The notes: generated from the sequence alone by a model not told the origin. DNA of 64,000 nt from Chersky-840 sp035604715 (GCA_963731665.1 CAVSWP010000008.1:186001-250000); one strand, 5' to 3'; counted from the stretch's first letter, positions 9,282 to 18,476 are shown. Made by a program: numbers and translations.

Positions 9282-10427
9282 ATGCCGGAACCCGCACACC
9301 GACGCCGCAGGAGCGACGCCCGGCATTATTGGTTGATTGCCGCGGCCGTTGTCGCACTCTGCGCGCTCGCAGCTGCTTCGACCGCCCTCGTGGTGACGCG
9401 CGTGCCCCCGACTTCCGCCGGGGCCACACCGACGGCGTCACCCGGCCGCCTCTCCGTGGTCACCAGCCTTCCGGCGCCCAACGCTACGAACGTGCCCTCG
9501 GACGCCGGCGTGAGTGTCACCTTTACGGTTCCCCTGGCACCCGACACCCCTGATCCCACGCTGGTGCCCGCCGTCTCGGGCTCGTGGGTCCAGACCTCGG
9601 CGAACACCCTGGCCTTCGACGCCTCGGCCCCCCTTCCCCCGGGGGCGACGGTATCGGTCTCGGTACCCGGTGGTCCCAACGGTGTGGAGGGAAGCCGGGG
9701 CCAGCGCCTCGCCGACAGCCTCACCACGCGTTTCACGGTGGCGCCGTTGAGCACGCTGCGGCTGCAACAGCTGCTAGCCGACCTCGACTACCTCCCCCTG
9801 ACGTTCACGCCCTCGGGTTCGAGCACCGTCGCCCCGAACGAAGGGGCGACGGCCCAGCTGGGCTCGTTCGCGTGGCGGTGGACCACCATGCCCAGCTACT
9901 TCGCGGCGCTGTGGTCGCCCGGGGAGCTCAACGTCATCACGTCGGGCGCGGTCATGACGTTCGAGAACCAGGAGCACATGACGACGGACGGAATCGCCGG
10001 TCCCAAGGTCTGGCAGGCGCTGCTCGCGGCCGACGCCGCCGGCCAGGTGGACTCCTACGGGCACTACGACTGGGTGGACGTCTCCACGGCAACGCCCGAG
10101 CGGGCAACGGTGTGGCGCGACGGGCAAGTCGCCTACTCGACCCGGGCCAACACCGGCATTCAGGCCGCCCCGACCGAGCTTGGCACGTGGCCGGTCTACG
10201 TGCGATACACGTCTACGACCATGTCGGGGACCAACCCTGACGGCACGAAGTACAAGGATCCGGGCGTGCCGTGGGTCAGCTACTTCCACGGCGGTGACGC
10301 CCTTCACGGCTTCGTGCGATCGAGCTACGGCTACCCCCAGAGCCTCGGGTGTGTCGAGATGCCGCCCGCCAATGCCGCCGTGGTCTACCCCTACACGCCG
10401 ATCGGAACTCTGGTCACCGTCGAGTAA
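9282..10427 (+). CDS. L,D-transpeptidase with N-terminal Ig-like domain
   Basis: A 381-residue secreted or anchored cell-wall enzyme. A basic N-terminus and one membrane helix (about residues 16-38) are followed by an Ig-like (Big_5-type) domain beginning LPAPNATNVPSDAG. Next is a middle region with peptidoglycan-binding-like MTTDGIAGPKVWQAL, then a YkuD catalytic domain with His341 and the SLGCVEMP box (nucleophile Cys356). It forms 3-3 peptide crosslinks or anchors proteins in peptidoglycan. The ATG at 9282 has GGAG nine bases upstream; GTG 9264 and TTG 9219 are alternative starts. It stands alone downstream of glnD. Confidence 0.9.
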   Translation: MPEPAHRRRRSDARHYWLIAAAVVALCALAAASTALVVTRVPPTSAGATPTASPGRLSVVTSLPAPNATNVPSDAGVSVTFTVPLAPDTPDPTLVPAVSGSWVQTSANTLAFDASAPLPPGATVSVSVPGGPNGVEGSRGQRLADSLTTRFTVAPLSTLRLQQLLADLDYLPLTFTPSGSSTVAPNEGATAQLGSFAWRWTTMPSYFAALWSPGELNVITSGAVMTFENQEHMTTDGIAGPKVWQALLAADAAGQVDSYGHYDWVDVSTATPERATVWRDGQVAYSTRANTGIQAAPTELGTWPVYVRYTSTTMSGTNPDGTKYKDPGVPWVSYFHGGDALHGFVRSSYGYPQSLGCVEMPPANAAVVYPYTPIGTLVTVE

Positions 10428-10440
10428 AGGACGCCGGTGC

Positions 10441-11253
10441 CTACGGCGCCGGGGCGGAGGGGAAACGGGGATCCCGACGCTCGCGTACCGCCGCCAGGCC
10501 CTCGCGGGCATCGGGGCCGAGAAAGCCCAGCATCTCCAGGGCGACCGACTCCCCGAAGGCGGGGAGGGCCTGGCGCAGCCAGTGGTTCATGACCCGTCTC
10601 GTCCACTGGACGGCGGTGGCGCTGCCCGCCGCCAAGCGGCGGGCCACATTCAGGGCCTCGGGGAGGACCTCGTCATCGGGGACGCACTTGGTCACGAGCC
10701 CGATTCGCTCCGCCTCCGGTCCCCCGATGAAATCGCCGGTGAGCAAGTAGTACTTGGCTTTGGCCATGCCGCACAGAAGCGGCCACAGCAGGGCGGCATG
10801 GTCTCCGGCGGCCACCCCCAGACGAGCGTGGCCGTCGGAGAGTCGCGCCGACTCTCCCATGATGCTGACATCGGCCATGAGCGCCACCGCCAGGCCGGCG
10901 CCGACGGCCACACCGTTGATGGCCGACACCACCGGCTTGTCGGCGCTCACCATGTGCTCCACGATCGTCCGGGCGTCGCGCCACTGCTCGAGCACCGCCG
11001 CGAAGTCCTCTGTCATCGCTCCGATCATGTCCAGATCTCCCCCGGCGCTGAAGGCTCGGCCGGCGCCCGTGACGACCGACACGCGGGCATCGGGGTCGGC
11101 ATCGATCACGGCCCAGACCTCGGACATCTCCCGGTGCATGCGAACGTTGGCAGCGTTGAGCACCTCGGGACGATTCAGGGTCACCACCACCACGCCGTCG
11201 GGACGGCGCTCGAAAACCAGATGCTCGAAGTCCTCGTAGTCGGCGCTTGGCAT
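10441..11253 (-). CDS. enoyl-CoA hydratase/isomerase (crotonase) family protein
   Basis: A 270-residue crotonase-fold enzyme. The oxyanion hole is formed by FSAGGDLD (68-75) and the GVAVGAG segment near 114-120. At the two positions where classic hydratases carry catalytic Glu, this protein has Asp140 (LSDGHARLG) and Asp151 (AAGDHAALL), so the reaction may not be standard hydration. It is convergent with the transpeptidase gene and divergent from the ABC ATPase gene. The start MPSADYED (ATG 11253) is preferred over the longer frame to 11292. Confidence 0.88.
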   Translation of the reverse strand: MPSADYEDFEHLVFERRPDGVVVVTLNRPEVLNAANVRMHREMSEVWAVIDADPDARVSVVTGAGRAFSAGGDLDMIGAMTEDFAAVLEQWRDARTIVEHMVSADKPVVSAINGVAVGAGLAVALMADVSIMGESARLSDGHARLGVAAGDHAALLWPLLCGMAKAKYYLLTGDFIGGPEAERIGLVTKCVPDDEVLPEALNVARRLAAGSATAVQWTRRVMNHWLRQALPAFGESVALEMLGFLGPDAREGLAAVRERRDPRFPSAPAP

Positions 11254-11330
11254 GCCGCCACCATAGGACCGGCCCTGACCCCGGTCACCCATGCCCGACC
11301 GTCTCGTGGCGGCCGGTAGCGTGAGCGCTC

Positions 11331-12359
11331 GTGACCGAGCCCGCCATCGCCACCCAGGACATCGCCCGGCAGTTCGGCGACTTCTGGGCCGTCGCGGGCG
11401 TAGACCTCGAGATCGCCGCCGGCGAGATCTATGGGTTTCTCGGCCCGAACGGCGCCGGTAAGTCCACCCTGGTCCGCATGCTTTGCACCTTGCTGCGCCC
11501 GTCGCGGGGGCGAGGGCTCGTGGCCGGCCACGACGTCGCCCGCGAGCCCGAACAAGTCCGGCTCCGGATCGGCGTCGCCCTCCAGGACGCCGCCCTCGAC
11601 GATCGCCAGACGGGACGAGAGCTGTTGGACCTGCAGGGCCGTCTCTACGGCCTGCGGCGCCAGGAACGCTCCGTGCGTGTCGAGCAGGTACTTCGTCTCG
11701 TCGACATCGACACCGCCATCGACCGTCAGATCAAGACCTACTCGGGGGGGATGAAACGTCGGCTCGACCTGGCGGCTGCGCTGATCCACGATCCTGACAT
11801 CCTCTTCCTGGACGAGCCGACCACCGGGCTCGACCCCGAGAGCCGGGCCGCGGTGTGGGACGAGGTCCGCAGTTTGAACGAGCAGCACGGCACCACCATC
11901 TTCCTCACCACGCAGTACCTGGAGGAGGCCGATGCCCTGGCCGACCGCGTCGGCATCATCTCCCGCGGTCGCCTGGCCGCCGAGGGGACACCCGACGCGC
12001 TCAAGCGGACGGTGGGGACCGACGTCATTGTGGCCCAGGTCGAAAGCCTGACCGACACCACCCTCCAGGCGTTGCGCGCCGTGCCCGGAGTCGACGAGGT
12101 TGTCGCGAACCGCCATGAAGTCACCATGCACGCCGACAACGGGGCGGCGGTCATGAGCCCGGTGGCACTGGCACTGCACCAGGCGGGGACCACGGTGGCG
12201 AGCCTGACCCTCCGCACGCCGACACTGGACGACGTCTTTCTGCAGCTCACGGGCACCCACCTGGATGAGGCGTCCCCCGACGGCTCGGAACACGCCTCCG
12301 AGCACCCCGACCGAGGCGCCAGCCACGTCGGGGCGACCGCCGACGGGGGGCGGACTTGA
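11331..12359 (+). CDS. DrrA-like ABC transporter ATP-binding protein
   Basis: A 342-residue ABC ATPase of the daunorubicin-resistance type: Walker A GPNGAGKST at 38-46, the Q-loop region in RIGVALQDAALDDRQTG, signature YSGGMKRRL near 142, and Walker B ILFLDEPTTGLD near 160. A C-terminal extension of about 110 residues (DVIVAQVESL...) is typical of DrrA-like subunits. It should power the permease encoded next, whose ATG overlaps this stop codon (TGATG at 12357-12361). The GTG start is at 11331. The exported substrate is unknown, probably a lipid or drug. Confidence 0.93.
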   Translation: MTEPAIATQDIARQFGDFWAVAGVDLEIAAGEIYGFLGPNGAGKSTLVRMLCTLLRPSRGRGLVAGHDVAREPEQVRLRIGVALQDAALDDRQTGRELLDLQGRLYGLRRQERSVRVEQVLRLVDIDTAIDRQIKTYSGGMKRRLDLAAALIHDPDILFLDEPTTGLDPESRAAVWDEVRSLNEQHGTTIFLTTQYLEEADALADRVGIISRGRLAAEGTPDALKRTVGTDVIVAQVESLTDTTLQALRAVPGVDEVVANRHEVTMHADNGAAVMSPVALALHQAGTTVASLTLRTPTLDDVFLQLTGTHLDEASPDGSEHASEHPDRGASHVGATADGGRT

Positions 12360-13198
12360 TGGTCTCCACCACCCACGCACCCACCACGGCGTTGCGGGTC
12401 CAGGCGCGGCCGGCCGGATTCTTCGTCGACATCGCCTCTGTCGCCCGCCGCGCCATCCGTCAGATCCCGCGCGAGCCCGAGGCGGTGATTCCCGCCTTGA
12501 TCGTCCCGATCTTCTTCTACGTCCTCAACATCGGCGCCCTGTCCAAGATCACCCAGCACGCCGGCAACTTCAGCTTCAAGTCGTTCGAGCTCCCGGTGGC
12601 GGTGGTCTTCGCCGTCACCGGGGTGACACGGGCATCCGCGCTGGTGACCGACATCCAGAACGGCTATTTCGACCGGCTCATGATCACACCGGTCCGACGC
12701 CTTCCCCTACTGCTGGGCCTCATGACCGCCGATCTCGCGCTGGTGATGGCACTGGCGGTGCCGGTCATCCTGGTCGGTCTGGCGGTGGGCGTGCGCTTCC
12801 ACGGCGGAGTGCTCGGCATGGTGCTGTTCGTGGTCCTGTCAGGTGTCTGGGGGCTCGTCTTCACGGGCCTGCCCTACGCCATTGCCCTCAAGACGGGCAA
12901 CCCGGGTGCGGTCAACGCCAGCACCATCCTCTTCTTCCCCATCACCTTTCTGAGCACGACCTTCGTGCCGAAGCCCTTCCTCCAGGGATGGCTGGGGACG
13001 GTGGCCACCTACAACCCCATGACCTACATCCTCCAAGGGCTCCGTTCCCTCATCGTCGGTGGGAGTGGCATTCCGGGCCCCGAGCCGACTTGGAACGCGT
13101 CGTTCCTGGCACAGGCGGTGCTCGCCGTGGCGGCCTTCGGGGCGATCTCGTTGTCCCTGGCCCTATTGGCGCTGCGAGGCAGAGTCCGGCGCTCCTGA
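12359..13198 (+). CDS. DrrB-like ABC-2 transporter permease
   Basis: A 279-residue membrane protein with six hydrophobic segments and the ABC-2 core. A cytosolic N-terminus ends in RQIPREPEAV, and the conserved TPVRRLPLLLG loop and a late YNPMTYILQGLRSL segment are present. It starts at ATG 12359, overlapping the ATPase stop by one base, so the two are translationally coupled and form one exporter. The DrrB-family assignment rests on this pairing and the motif order. Confidence 0.92.
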   Translation: MVSTTHAPTTALRVQARPAGFFVDIASVARRAIRQIPREPEAVIPALIVPIFFYVLNIGALSKITQHAGNFSFKSFELPVAVVFAVTGVTRASALVTDIQNGYFDRLMITPVRRLPLLLGLMTADLALVMALAVPVILVGLAVGVRFHGGVLGMVLFVVLSGVWGLVFTGLPYAIALKTGNPGAVNASTILFFPITFLSTTFVPKPFLQGWLGTVATYNPMTYILQGLRSLIVGGSGIPGPEPTWNASFLAQAVLAVAAFGAISLSLALLALRGRVRRS

Positions 13199-13213
13199 TC
13201 GGCGCGCCGCCGG

Positions 13214-13915
13214 TCAGGGGTGAAACGCCTGGAAGAGCACGGCGTACTCGCAACCCGCAGCCATACCTCCGTAGCCGGCGATGTTGCGCAAGAACTCGTC
13301 GGGATCGAAATCCGTGCCGAGCCCGTCGATGTACGCCTGATGCTCGCGCAGTGATGCGATACCGGCGTCGATGGTCGCCGTGACGTCCACGAAATGCGTG
13401 GGTGCCGACATGCCCGCCACGTACACGACCTTGACCCCCTGCCACGGATCGCCGAGGTCCGTGAACACCCAGCGATTGGCGGCGTCCCGACAGGCGTCGA
13501 GCGTCGTCAGGCCCACCGCCCGGTGATCGGCATGGTTGACGCTGGCGCCCTCTCCCCAGGTGAGCTCGAAGTTCATGGTGACGACGACCTCCGGCCGTAA
13601 CCGTCGCAAGGCCCCGGCCAGGTCACGGCGCAAGGCCAAGCCGGGCTCGACGCTCCCGTCGTGGTGGCCGAGGAACTGGACATGGTGCACTCCCACCCGG
13701 GCCGCACTGCGCCGCTGCTCCTCCTCGCGCAACGGGCCGGCCTGGTCCGGGGCCATGGCGTCGATCCCCGCCTCGCCGCTGGTGGCCAGGACATAGGAGA
13801 CCTCCTTGCCCTGACCGGTCCAGCGGGCAACGGCACTGGCCGCTCCGTACTCCAGGTCATCGGGGTGGGCCACGATGGCCACCGCACGATCCCATTGCTC
13901 CTCGACAGGCTGCAT
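13214..13915 (-). CDS. LmbE/PIG-L-family deacetylase
   Basis: A 233-residue zinc-dependent N-deacetylase fold. Ligands are visible as AHPDD (H17, D19, D20) and NHADHR (H128, D130, H131). Family members include MshB (mycothiol biosynthesis) and Mca (mycothiol S-conjugate amidase). The residues shown fit the family, but no mycothiol genes are adjacent, so the substrate stays open. The start ATG 13915 is preceded by a GGGGGA-rich sequence and is preferred over the open frame to 14128. It is convergent with the ABC permease gene. Confidence 0.88.
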   Translation of the reverse strand: MQPVEEQWDRAVAIVAHPDDLEYGAASAVARWTGQGKEVSYVLATSGEAGIDAMAPDQAGPLREEEQRRSAARVGVHHVQFLGHHDGSVEPGLALRRDLAGALRRLRPEVVVTMNFELTWGEGASVNHADHRAVGLTTLDACRDAANRWVFTDLGDPWQGVKVVYVAGMSAPTHFVDVTATIDAGIASLREHQAYIDGLGTDFDPDEFLRNIAGYGGMAAGCEYAVLFQAFHP

Positions 13916-13980
13916 CTGCGTGTCCCCCTGGGTCGCTTCACTGGGACTCTGCCACGAGACACCATGGGCAAGCTCAGGTG

Positions 13981-14253
13981 TCAGTCCCGGTGGAGGTGGG
14001 CGCGGTCGCCTTGGGTCGTCGAAGCCGCAACGGAAGCGAGGAGGGTGACCAGCCCGAACGACAACGTGGGGAAGTAGCCGCCGACCACGAGGTGGACGAC
14101 CACTCCCAGCCCCCACAGCACCAGGCAACCCACCGCGATTCGTCTCAGGGTGCGGTAGGTAAGCGCTCGGGCCGCCCGGCGGCGCTCGTACTGCCAGGCG
14201 GGCTCCAGGACCTCGTCCACGGCTCGACGCAGGAGTTCCTCAGACACGGCCAT
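13981..14253 (-). CDS. small 2TM-type membrane protein
   Basis: About 90 residues: a charged N-terminal helix (AVDEVLEPAWQYERRRAAR) followed by two membrane helices at roughly 40-58 and 63-80, like the 2TM-domain family often appended to or next to regulators. ATG 14253 has GGGAG six bases upstream. It lies about 60 nt downstream of the cNMP-binding gene on the same strand, so the two may be co-transcribed. The function is unknown. Confidence 0.7.
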   Translation of the reverse strand: MAVSEELLRRAVDEVLEPAWQYERRRAARALTYRTLRRIAVGCLVLWGLGVVVHLVVGGYFPTLSFGLVTLLASVAASTTQGDRAHLHRD

Positions 14254-14314
14254 CACCTACTCCCAAGCACCATTTCTACGCCTTTCCTCGGGCGGTGGCT
14301 ACCCGGACTTCTGC

Positions 14315-14749
14315 TCAGGCAATGGCCCGGGCATCGGCTTGCCGCAGCCGGGCCGCCATGGCTTGCAGCATCCGGTGCGCGACCTCAGGCGACAGCTTGA
14401 CCAGCATGACGAACTCATTCCGGGTGAGCACCAGAACCTCCATGTCGGTGCTGGCCACCACGGTGGCGGTGCGCGGACCACCGTCGAGGGCGGCCACCTC
14501 GCCGAAGAACTCCCCCGGACCGAATCGAGCGACCTCGAATTCGTGCACCAGGCATGTCGCAGCTCCCGACAGGACGATCACCACCTCAGCTCCCTGACTG
14601 CCGGCAACGGTGAGGAGCTTTCCGGCTGGGACCGAGATGCGTGTGCCGAGACTCGACAGCCGCTTCAGCTCCTTGGCCGTACAGCCCCGAAAGAGGGCCA
14701 AGCCATCGGTCCCCACGTGTTTGGGCCCATCGCCGTGCTCCGACGCCAA
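14315..14749 (-). CDS. cyclic-nucleotide-binding domain protein (single domain)
   Basis: A 144-residue stand-alone cNMP-binding domain of the CRP/FNR superfamily without a DNA-binding domain. The phosphate-binding cassette is visible as GEFFGEVAALDGGPRTATVVA in two parts, with E84 and R93 in the ligand positions. Single-domain members act as sensors for partner proteins, and the neighbouring small membrane protein (13981-14253) is a candidate partner. Start: ATG 14749. The conserved Arg suggests it can bind cAMP. Confidence 0.85.
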   Translation of the reverse strand: MASEHGDGPKHVGTDGLALFRGCTAKELKRLSSLGTRISVPAGKLLTVAGSQGAEVVIVLSGAATCLVHEFEVARFGPGEFFGEVAALDGGPRTATVVASTDMEVLVLTRNEFVMLVKLSPEVAHRMLQAMAARLRQADARAIA

Positions 14750-15800
14750 TCAGGACCTCCCCGGTCACGGGCTCGACTGCTGAGAGCCACACGATACGAC
14801 AGCAGTATTTCGGGGCCGTGAACACAGTGCGAACGGCGGCCGAACCCTTTGGAAACAGGTCAGTGCGCCAACCCGGAGGCCACTTGCCCCGCGACTCTCT
14901 TCGTCTTCTTGCCCAGTTGCGTCTCGCCTTGGTGCCGTTGTCCTCTTTTCGCCCCGACCGCGTTCTGTCACGCTCGAGGTGTCCTGCCCCCCGAAGGGGC
15001 GGCATGGGGGGCGACGCCCTTTCGGGGGTAGGCGATTCCTGTGGCAAGTAGCCAACTGATCGGGATCCCCGACCTCTCGTTTTGCCCAAGTTTCCTCGCT
15101 CGCGTGGAGCCAGATGGGGTCTTCGAACCGTCGGCGCCGGCGCTCGTGAGGTCAGAAGGTGAAGTGGTACAACAGCGCACGCCCGGCGGCGTCATCGGCG
15201 TGGGAATCCCCGACGATCACGACCGGCCCCCCGGAAGTTCCCCTCGGGACGGCTGTGCGCGCAACCCGAATGCGGCACGCGCTTGTCCGTGTACAACAAG
15301 ACCGACTGCTGCGCCTTGCACACCCACGATGTGATCCGCTCACGAGGCAGAAGATCGATCTGACCGGCACCAAACGCCTTGGCCCCGATCGCGTTTGCAG
15401 CGTCATCCGGGTACGTGGCACCATGCGCCCCAGGTACGGTCGAGCCGTAGCGAGCCATAGCGCGACATCGTTGCCCCGGACCCCGGCGACGCCAACAATC
15501 GAGCGTTTGCGCTCGAAGAGCGGCCACAAGAAGGGGCGATCGAGATGTCTGCACCTCGGTGGGTTCAGCCTGCTGTTGCGGTGCCTCGACCGCTCACGCG
15601 GTATCCCGGCGGGGCTGGCAGAAGCCGCTCGTCGGCGACCAAGCGCACGTCGCACCTCTCGACCCATGGGAAGAGTGATGTGCCAGCGACAGATCTCCGG
15701 TTCCCTTCCGTGTGCGATCGACTGCGCCACCATCCCCGGCCTGGTGCGGGCTTCGAGGCGGAAGGGAGCCGGACCCTTTCGAGCTCCCGCGACGCCGCCG
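14750..15800. other. gene-poor stretch with one GC-rich hairpin
   Basis: About 1,050 bases in which I see no convincing gene on either strand; open frames here are Arg/Pro/Ser-rich shadows. One minus-strand piece (15192-15554) has a more protein-like run ending SVLLYTDKRVPHSGC, but I cannot name it, and it could be a gene remnant. A GC-rich imperfect inverted repeat (CCCCCGAAGGG at 14988-14998 against CCCTTTCGGGGG at 15017-15028) could fold as a strong hairpin. Possibly decayed coding DNA. Confidence 0.5.
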
Positions 15801-16370
15801 TCACCCGGCCATAACGAGGCAACTACTGGTCGCGGTCGCAACCAGCTTGCCGGCCTCGTCGACGATGTCCGCTTTCGAAAAGGCGACACGACGCCCTGGC
15901 TTGGTCACAACCCCCGTGGCCCGAAGGAGACCGCTATCCCTGGTCACAGGGCGCAGGTAGCTCACATTCAGGTCGATGGACGTGTACGCCACCCCGGCCT
16001 CCAGGGTGGTGTGGACCGCACAGGCCACCACCGTATCCGCCAGGGTGCAGACAAGGCCTCCATGGACAACCCCAATGGGGTTGTACGTCGACTCATCGGG
16101 TACACACTCGAACACCACATGTCCCACCTCGATCTCGAGCATCTTGAAGCCGAGGAGGACGGCGATGGGAGGAGGAGCCAACTTCCCGTCGCGAATCGCC
16201 CGGAGAAAGTCGAGCCCGCGCATGTGCGATCTCGCCTCGGCTGTCGCCATGGGGTCGTGCCACACGACTGTCTTGGTCGACGGCTCACCCCAGTCGACGT
16301 TCCCAGGGTCCGACGCCACGGGTCGGCCGCGAGCCCGGGAGGCAGGGTCCGAGACCCTTGGCGACGTCAT
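15801..16370 (-). CDS. PaaI-type hotdog thioesterase
   Basis: A 189-residue hotdog-fold thioesterase. The diagnostic stretch YNPIGVVHGGLVCTLADT (about residues 94-111) holds the HGG motif and the catalytic Asp of the PaaI group, followed by the YLRPV strand. It hydrolyses acyl- or aryl-CoA esters in the cytosol. An N-terminal extension of about 50 residues precedes the domain; the ATG at 16370 has AGGTAGGG upstream. It is isolated, and a catabolic link to the 17-22 kb operon is possible but not shown. Confidence 0.88.
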   Translation of the reverse strand: MTSPRVSDPASRARGRPVASDPGNVDWGEPSTKTVVWHDPMATAEARSHMRGLDFLRAIRDGKLAPPPIAVLLGFKMLEIEVGHVVFECVPDESTYNPIGVVHGGLVCTLADTVVACAVHTTLEAGVAYTSIDLNVSYLRPVTRDSGLLRATGVVTKPGRRVAFSKADIVDEAGKLVATATSSCLVMAG

Positions 16371-16583
16371 CCCCGCACCCTACCTCTAAGCGTTTCATGA
16401 TACAACCCACTGTCCCACGCCGGCCTCGCCGGGCGAACGCCGCCCCGGGGGCGAGATGACCGACGAGCCCGGGCCCTCCGGAGCGCCCGAGTTCGCCGGT
16501 TAGGGTTGGCGAATTGCTCTTGGAACCTCCCCCTCGCTGCGCAACGCCACCTCGCGTGAGGGGTTCAGTCGTGGAACCATCCC

Positions 16584-17168
16584 TTGGTAAACACTCTGGT
16601 GCGCCGGGTCGGGGCCGCAGTGGTGGCATTGACCCTGGTCGCCCTGGTTGCGTGTGATCTTTGGGTCGGAGGGTTCCGCGCCTGGTGGGACCGGCACTCA
16701 CTGACAGGGTCGGTGGTCTCCAGCCTCTTGGTCGTGGCGGTGACGGCTCTCATCTTCGACGAAGTGGTGGCCCGCCGTCAGCATCGGGAACGAGCGATCT
16801 CGGTATCCGTCCAAGCACTGATCGTCTACGGCCAGTCCCGTCGAACCTATGGAGCGATCATCTCGAACGCCGGCGACGACGTGCGCTTGCGTGGGGCGCC
16901 CGAGGAGCTACGGACCCTGGCCGGCATGCTGCTGACCGCCTCGCCGAGCTTGTTCGACGATCCGGTGGCACGGCCGTTCCTGGCACAAGCCGAGCGTCTC
17001 ATGGGGTCGATGCTGCGAACGATCTCGGCCACGGATCGGGGAGCGACCCACGGAGACGGTCGGGATCGACTCGCCTCTGAGATGTCGCAGTTGAAAACAG
17101 CCGTCGGACCGCTGAGGGAGCGGATCCCGCCCGAAGAACGGTCCGTGCTCGAAGAGGTGCCTGAATGA
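16584..17168 (+). CDS. hypothetical membrane-anchored protein
   Basis: A 194-residue protein with two hydrophobic segments near the N-terminus (about residues 7-27 and 42-59). A cytosolic, mostly helical charged region follows, containing RRQHRERAISVSVQALIVYGQ and ending in a helix with LREA-like heptads. Similar architecture is common in actinobacterial conserved hypotheticals. The start is uncertain: TTG 16584 or GTG 16599. It is convergent with the esterase gene. No function assigned. Confidence 0.6.
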   Translation: MVNTLVRRVGAAVVALTLVALVACDLWVGGFRAWWDRHSLTGSVVSSLLVVAVTALIFDEVVARRQHRERAISVSVQALIVYGQSRRTYGAIISNAGDDVRLRGAPEELRTLAGMLLTASPSLFDDPVARPFLAQAERLMGSMLRTISATDRGATHGDGRDRLASEMSQLKTAVGPLRERIPPEERSVLEEVPE

Positions 17169-17215
17169 TGACGGACATCGGCGTTGGTGAACCGGCCCGT
17201 GGCGCCCACCACCGC

Positions 17216-18211
17216 TTAGCTGGCGACGGCCAGGCGAGCCCGCAAGAAGCTGTAGATCCGTTGGCGGGCGATTTGCCCCATCGTGGTGGGCGAGCCCTCG
17301 ACGCCATGAGGACCTTCGGGGTACACCGCCAGCTCGACCTCGTTGCCGGCCGCGGCCAGGCGGGCGGCCAGGAACAACGAGTCGTCGAGGAGCCAGTCAG
17401 CGGTCCCGACGGTGACGAGGCACGGCGGCAGGTCGTGGAGGTGGGCCCAAAGCGGAGAGACGGACGGGTCCCGTGCCTGTTCGCTCGTGCGGCCCGGAAG
17501 GTAGTGGTTTCGGTTGGCACCGTCGCCGACGGCGTAGGGGACCTTTCCGACCTGCTGGACCGTGCTGGGTGTCCCCCCGAGGTCGTAAGCGCCGTAACAG
17601 AGGTCCGCGCCCGCGAATGGCGGTGGCCCCCCGAGCCGGTGCCGGAGCCGGATCATGGTGAGGACGGCGAGATAGGCACCGGCGGACTCTCCCCCCACAA
17701 ACAGCTTGGTGGTCCCGAAATCCTGGGCCGAGCGCTCGAGAAGCCACAGGGCCGCCGCCTCGCAGTCATCGGGGCCGGACGGAAATGGGTCCTCGGGGGC
17801 GAGGCGGTAGTCGACGCTCACGACGGCCACGTTGCAGGCCTGGGCGAGGGGCCAATTGCGGCCGTCCATACCTGCCGCCGAACCAAGTGTCATCCCCCCA
17901 CCGTGGAAATGGAGGTAGACACCTTCGACGTGCTCGGGCCGAAGTACCCGAATGGGGATCACGCCTGCGGGGCCGGGGATCTGCCGGACCTCGGGGAAGT
18001 CGAACGAAGTCATGCCGAACAAACCACCCGGCTCCATGGCCTCGCGAAGCCAATGCAGTCCCTCGACAGTCGTCGTGTCAATGCCCGACATGGCGGCCGT
18101 CGTCTGCATCAACTTGGCGTTGTATTCCCGCTGTTCGTCGACGTAGGCCAGCAATGCCGGATCGAAAAGAGTCACGAGTGCGATGTCAACTGGCGCGGCC
18201 AGAGTCGTCAC
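17216..18211 (-). CDS. alpha/beta hydrolase fold-3 (HSL-type) esterase
   Basis: About 331 residues of a hormone-sensitive-lipase-type esterase: oxyanion motif HGGG at 103-106, nucleophile elbow GGESAG with Ser176, and a late Asp (GTADWLLDD) and His (EGPHGVEG) completing the triad. It probably hydrolyses short acyl or alicyclic esters in the cytosol. The start is ambiguous: GTG 18211 overlaps the end of the upstream DUF6295 gene, and GTG 18175 would sit just after it. It is the last gene of a minus-strand catabolic cluster. Confidence 0.88.
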   Translation of the reverse strand: MTTLAAPVDIALVTLFDPALLAYVDEQREYNAKLMQTTAAMSGIDTTTVEGLHWLREAMEPGGLFGMTSFDFPEVRQIPGPAGVIPIRVLRPEHVEGVYLHFHGGGMTLGSAAGMDGRNWPLAQACNVAVVSVDYRLAPEDPFPSGPDDCEAAALWLLERSAQDFGTTKLFVGGESAGAYLAVLTMIRLRHRLGGPPPFAGADLCYGAYDLGGTPSTVQQVGKVPYAVGDGANRNHYLPGRTSEQARDPSVSPLWAHLHDLPPCLVTVGTADWLLDDSLFLAARLAAAGNEVELAVYPEGPHGVEGSPTTMGQIARQRIYSFLRARLAVAS

Positions 18212-18476
18212 TGACGGCCAGGAGGGGAGCGGGGATGTCGTCGAGCATCTGCAGGATGGCATCTGCCAGGGCTCGTGCCGACGTTGGGTCGAGTTCGAGG
18301 GCCACTCTGAATTCGGGCCCCCGACTCGGGTTGAGCACGTCGATGTTCAGTGTGTGTTCAGCACAGGCATGAACCGGGTGGTCGAAGTACACCGATGCGT
18401 CTGACACTGCAAACCAGCCCAAGGCTCCCTTCCCACTACCTCGCACGGCGAGCGTCTTCGTCTGATATGTGCACAC
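18186..18476 (-). CDS. DUF6295-like small protein
   Basis: A 96-residue protein starting MCTYQTKTLAVRGSGKGALG and continuing with YFDHPVHACAEHTLNIDVLNP, which I recognise as the DUF6295 pattern, a small cytosolic family of unknown function found next to actinobacterial catabolic genes. The HPVHA...EH histidines could bind a metal, but this is inference. It overlaps the esterase frame downstream and lies 30 nt after the dienelactone-hydrolase gene, so all three are probably co-transcribed. Confidence 0.75.
   Translation of the reverse strand: MCTYQTKTLAVRGSGKGALGWFAVSDASVYFDHPVHACAEHTLNIDVLNPSRGPEFRVALELDPTSARALADAILQMLDDIPAPLLAVSDDSGRAS

Noticed and set aside
12265..13383. Long plus-strand frame over the ABC permease
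   Set aside because: Arg/Pro/His-rich shadow; the true frame has an overlapping start and clear membrane helices.
15152..15889. Minus-strand 245-codon frame with GTSGGPVV
   Set aside because: The serine-protease-like GTSGGPVV is isolated, and the rest is Arg-rich noise overlapping the PaaI thioesterase gene.
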